From: Clostridiaceae bacterium
GTDB lineage: Bacteria > Bacillota_A > Clostridia > Clostridiales > Clostridiaceae
DNA length: 64,000 nucleotides
Direction: 5' to 3'
Assembly (NCBI GenBank): GCA_029256485.1
Contig: JAQSXU010000009.1
Coordinates: 40,300 to 104,299, forward strand
Of this stretch, positions 63,120 through 64,000 are shown in pieces (the stretch's first letter is position 1; the number at the start of each line of letters is the position of its first letter). A program made the translations under genes and the position numbers. A model generated the notes under the pieces. It was not told the origin of the DNA. It ran no database searches and saw nothing but the letters and a program-made list of their open reading frames with translations.

Positions 63120-63875
63120 TTGAAGGAGTTGATCAAAATAACAAGTCTAACAGTAGGCAGTCTATTTGATGGAATCGGTGTATTTCCTTTAGCTGCCGAA
63201 AGAAATAACATTACACCACTTTGGGCTAGTGAAATTGAAAAAGCCCCGATACGAATCACTAAACGTCAATTTCCTCAAATGATTCATTTAGGAGATTTAA
63301 CGAAACTTCATGGTGGCTCTATTCCACCAGTTGACATCATTAGTTTTGGGTCACCTTGCCAAAATCTTTCTACAATTGGTAATCGAGAAGGTTTGGCAGG
63401 AAAGAAATCCAATTTATTTTATGAAGCCATTAGAATTATTGAAGAAATTAGGAGTGAAACCAATGGACAGTATCCAACTCTCGCTATTTGGGAAAACGTC
63501 ATGGGAGCTTTTTCATCAAATGACCGCCTGGATTTTAAAGCCGTGTTGGAATCCTTCACAAAAAACGAGATTCCAATTCCTCCCTCTCGTCAATGGGCAC
63601 ACGTCGGAATGGTGCGAAGGCGAAAAGTTGATGTCTGTTGGCGAGTCCTTGACAGTCAATATTGGGGAGTCCCCCAACGAAGAAGACGTGTCTTTCTCAT
63701 CGCAGATTTTAGAGACTTCCGTGCCAGAGAAATATTATTTAACACCGAAGGAATGCAGTTGGATTCTGAAACTCGCCACTCAGACAGGTTGCTCACCAAC
63801 AGAGAAAATCGAATACTTACTACTGAAACAGGGAGGAACATACAACTTTTAGTACATTTAATAAATTCTCAATAA
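63120..63875 (+). CDS. Phage-type DNA cytosine-5 methyltransferase, truncated
   Basis: A 251-aa C5 methyltransferase. Motif I SLFDGIGVFPLAA, motif IV catalytic FGSPCQNLS, motif VI ENV and motif VIII QRRRRVFLIADF are present. The target recognition domain and motifs IX-X are not: after motif VIII there are only about 60 residues, so the enzyme may be inactive or need a partner. Codon use differs from neighbours (CGA/CGT/CGC for Arg) and the base composition is less AT-rich, signs of transfer. The TTG start at 63120 precedes GAAGGAG, so the real start may be slightly later. It looks like a phage or mobile-element remnant. Confidence 0.82.
   Translation: MKELIKITSLTVGSLFDGIGVFPLAAERNNITPLWASEIEKAPIRITKRQFPQMIHLGDLTKLHGGSIPPVDIISFGSPCQNLSTIGNREGLAGKKSNLFYEAIRIIEEIRSETNGQYPTLAIWENVMGAFSSNDRLDFKAVLESFTKNEIPIPPSRQWAHVGMVRRRKVDVCWRVLDSQYWGVPQRRRRVFLIADFRDFRAREILFNTEGMQLDSETRHSDRLLTNRENRILTTETGRNIQLLVHLINSQ
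63310..63852 (+). CDS. Second frame overlapping the methyltransferase, conserved-looking C-terminal part
   Basis: A +1-frame ORF inside the methyltransferase gene. Its last 70 codons (from about 63640) read ESLTVNIGESPNEEDVS, SQILETSVPEKYYLTPKE and KIEYLLLKQGG. This resembles small phage proteins with the pattern GES..-SQILE..VPEKYYLSPKAC-GILRRA, found by methyltransferase genes. Over this stretch motif VIII of the methyltransferase is encoded in the other frame. I see no good start for this frame. It may be a real overlapping gene or a remnant of two overlapping phage genes. Confidence 0.35.
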   Translation: MVALFHQLTSLVLGHLAKIFLQLVIEKVWQERNPIYFMKPLELLKKLGVKPMDSIQLSLFGKTSWELFHQMTAWILKPCWNPSQKTRFQFLPLVNGHTSEWCEGEKLMSVGESLTVNIGESPNEEDVSFSSQILETSVPEKYYLTPKECSWILKLATQTGCSPTEKIEYLLLKQGGTYNF

Positions 63876-63945
63876 ACCTTATATCTGTCAATGTAAAAGA
63901 GAAGTGATATGCTTTTCTGTCAGCTCTATGTTGTAATCTTTTAAA

Positions 63946-63994
63946 TTGACATTCAAAATTTATTATGTTACAATCTTAATAGTTAGCCGGCTAA
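63946..63994 (+). promoter_or_regulatory. Promoter with MarR-like palindrome at the right edge
   Basis: TTGACA (63946-63951), 17 bases, TACAAT (63969-63974), followed by AATAGTTAGCC/GGCTAATTATT with perfect core TTAGCCGGCTAA (63983-63994). This is typical of an operator for a MarR-type regulator whose gene would begin just outside the window. Confidence 0.6.
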
Positions 63995-64000
63995 TTATTA

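Noticed and set aside
1..64000. CRISPR arrays, tRNA or rRNA genes, complete insertion sequences
   Set aside because: No regularly spaced repeats, cloverleaf patterns or transposase genes were recognised.

Overview
The window is low-GC (roughly 30%) Firmicute chromosome, very probably Clostridium sensu stricto. The signs are strong AGGAGG-type ribosome sites, frequent TTG/GTG starts, AGA/AGG arginine codons, an anaerobic B12-dependent lysine fermentation operon, a glycyl radical enzyme with its activase, a CbiMQO metal importer and clostridial small proteins. No rRNA, tRNA, CRISPR array or insertion sequence was seen.

Layout. 1-5.2 kb: end of a NUDIX gene, a GNAT acetyltransferase, a leftward HutP-like gene followed by a UAG-rich attenuator leader and a TrpXYZ-type ABC transporter whose binding-protein gene is broken, then tag. 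5.2-8.7 kb: glnK-amtB (leftward) and ilvE. 8.7-13.7 kb: a leftward operon of amino-acid ABC importer plus argG-argH behind a promoter covered by two ARG boxes. 13.7-17.3 kb: MFS exporter with IclR regulator, and a cysteine-desulfurase-like protein. 17.4-23.6 kb: a 47-aa small protein, lepB, cbiMQO, an unassigned membrane transporter and an LCP protein. 23.6-30.1 kb: a palindromic repeat element, a dihydroorotate-dehydrogenase-like iron-sulfur protein, a HAD phosphatase, the YjjI/YjjW glycyl radical pair, a Cu/Zn-type SOD and dinB. 30.2-33.2 kb: a purine permease and small proteins. 33.3-40.9 kb: a guanine-class riboswitch and purECFMNHD. 41-43.8 kb: small and large uncharacterised membrane proteins and a metallo-beta-lactamase-fold hydrolase.

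44-53 kb is the metabolic centrepiece. A lysine riboswitch precedes kal-kce-kdd-kamA-kamB-kamC-kamD-kamE, the complete core of lysine fermentation by the 3-keto-5-aminohexanoate route. The competing helices in its leader can be read as a lysine-ON switch, which fits a catabolic operon. Next come busR and busAB (a c-di-AMP-type osmoprotectant importer) with an inverted-repeat operator over the promoter. 56.6-64 kb: a stand-alone PqqD-like protein, a TSUP permease, a DUF4380-like protein, an LtaS-like sulfatase, an RDD protein, an RlmD/RumA-type methyltransferase, and a truncated phage-type cytosine methyltransferase whose distal part also encodes a second conserved-looking frame.

The theme is nitrogen and amino-acid economy (ammonium, branched-chain amino acids, arginine, lysine and probably an aromatic amino acid or histidine), much of it controlled by RNA leaders. 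The best candidates for something undescribed are the HutP-like gene with its UAG-rich attenuator in front of an ABC transporter, and the lysine-ON logic of the kam leader.
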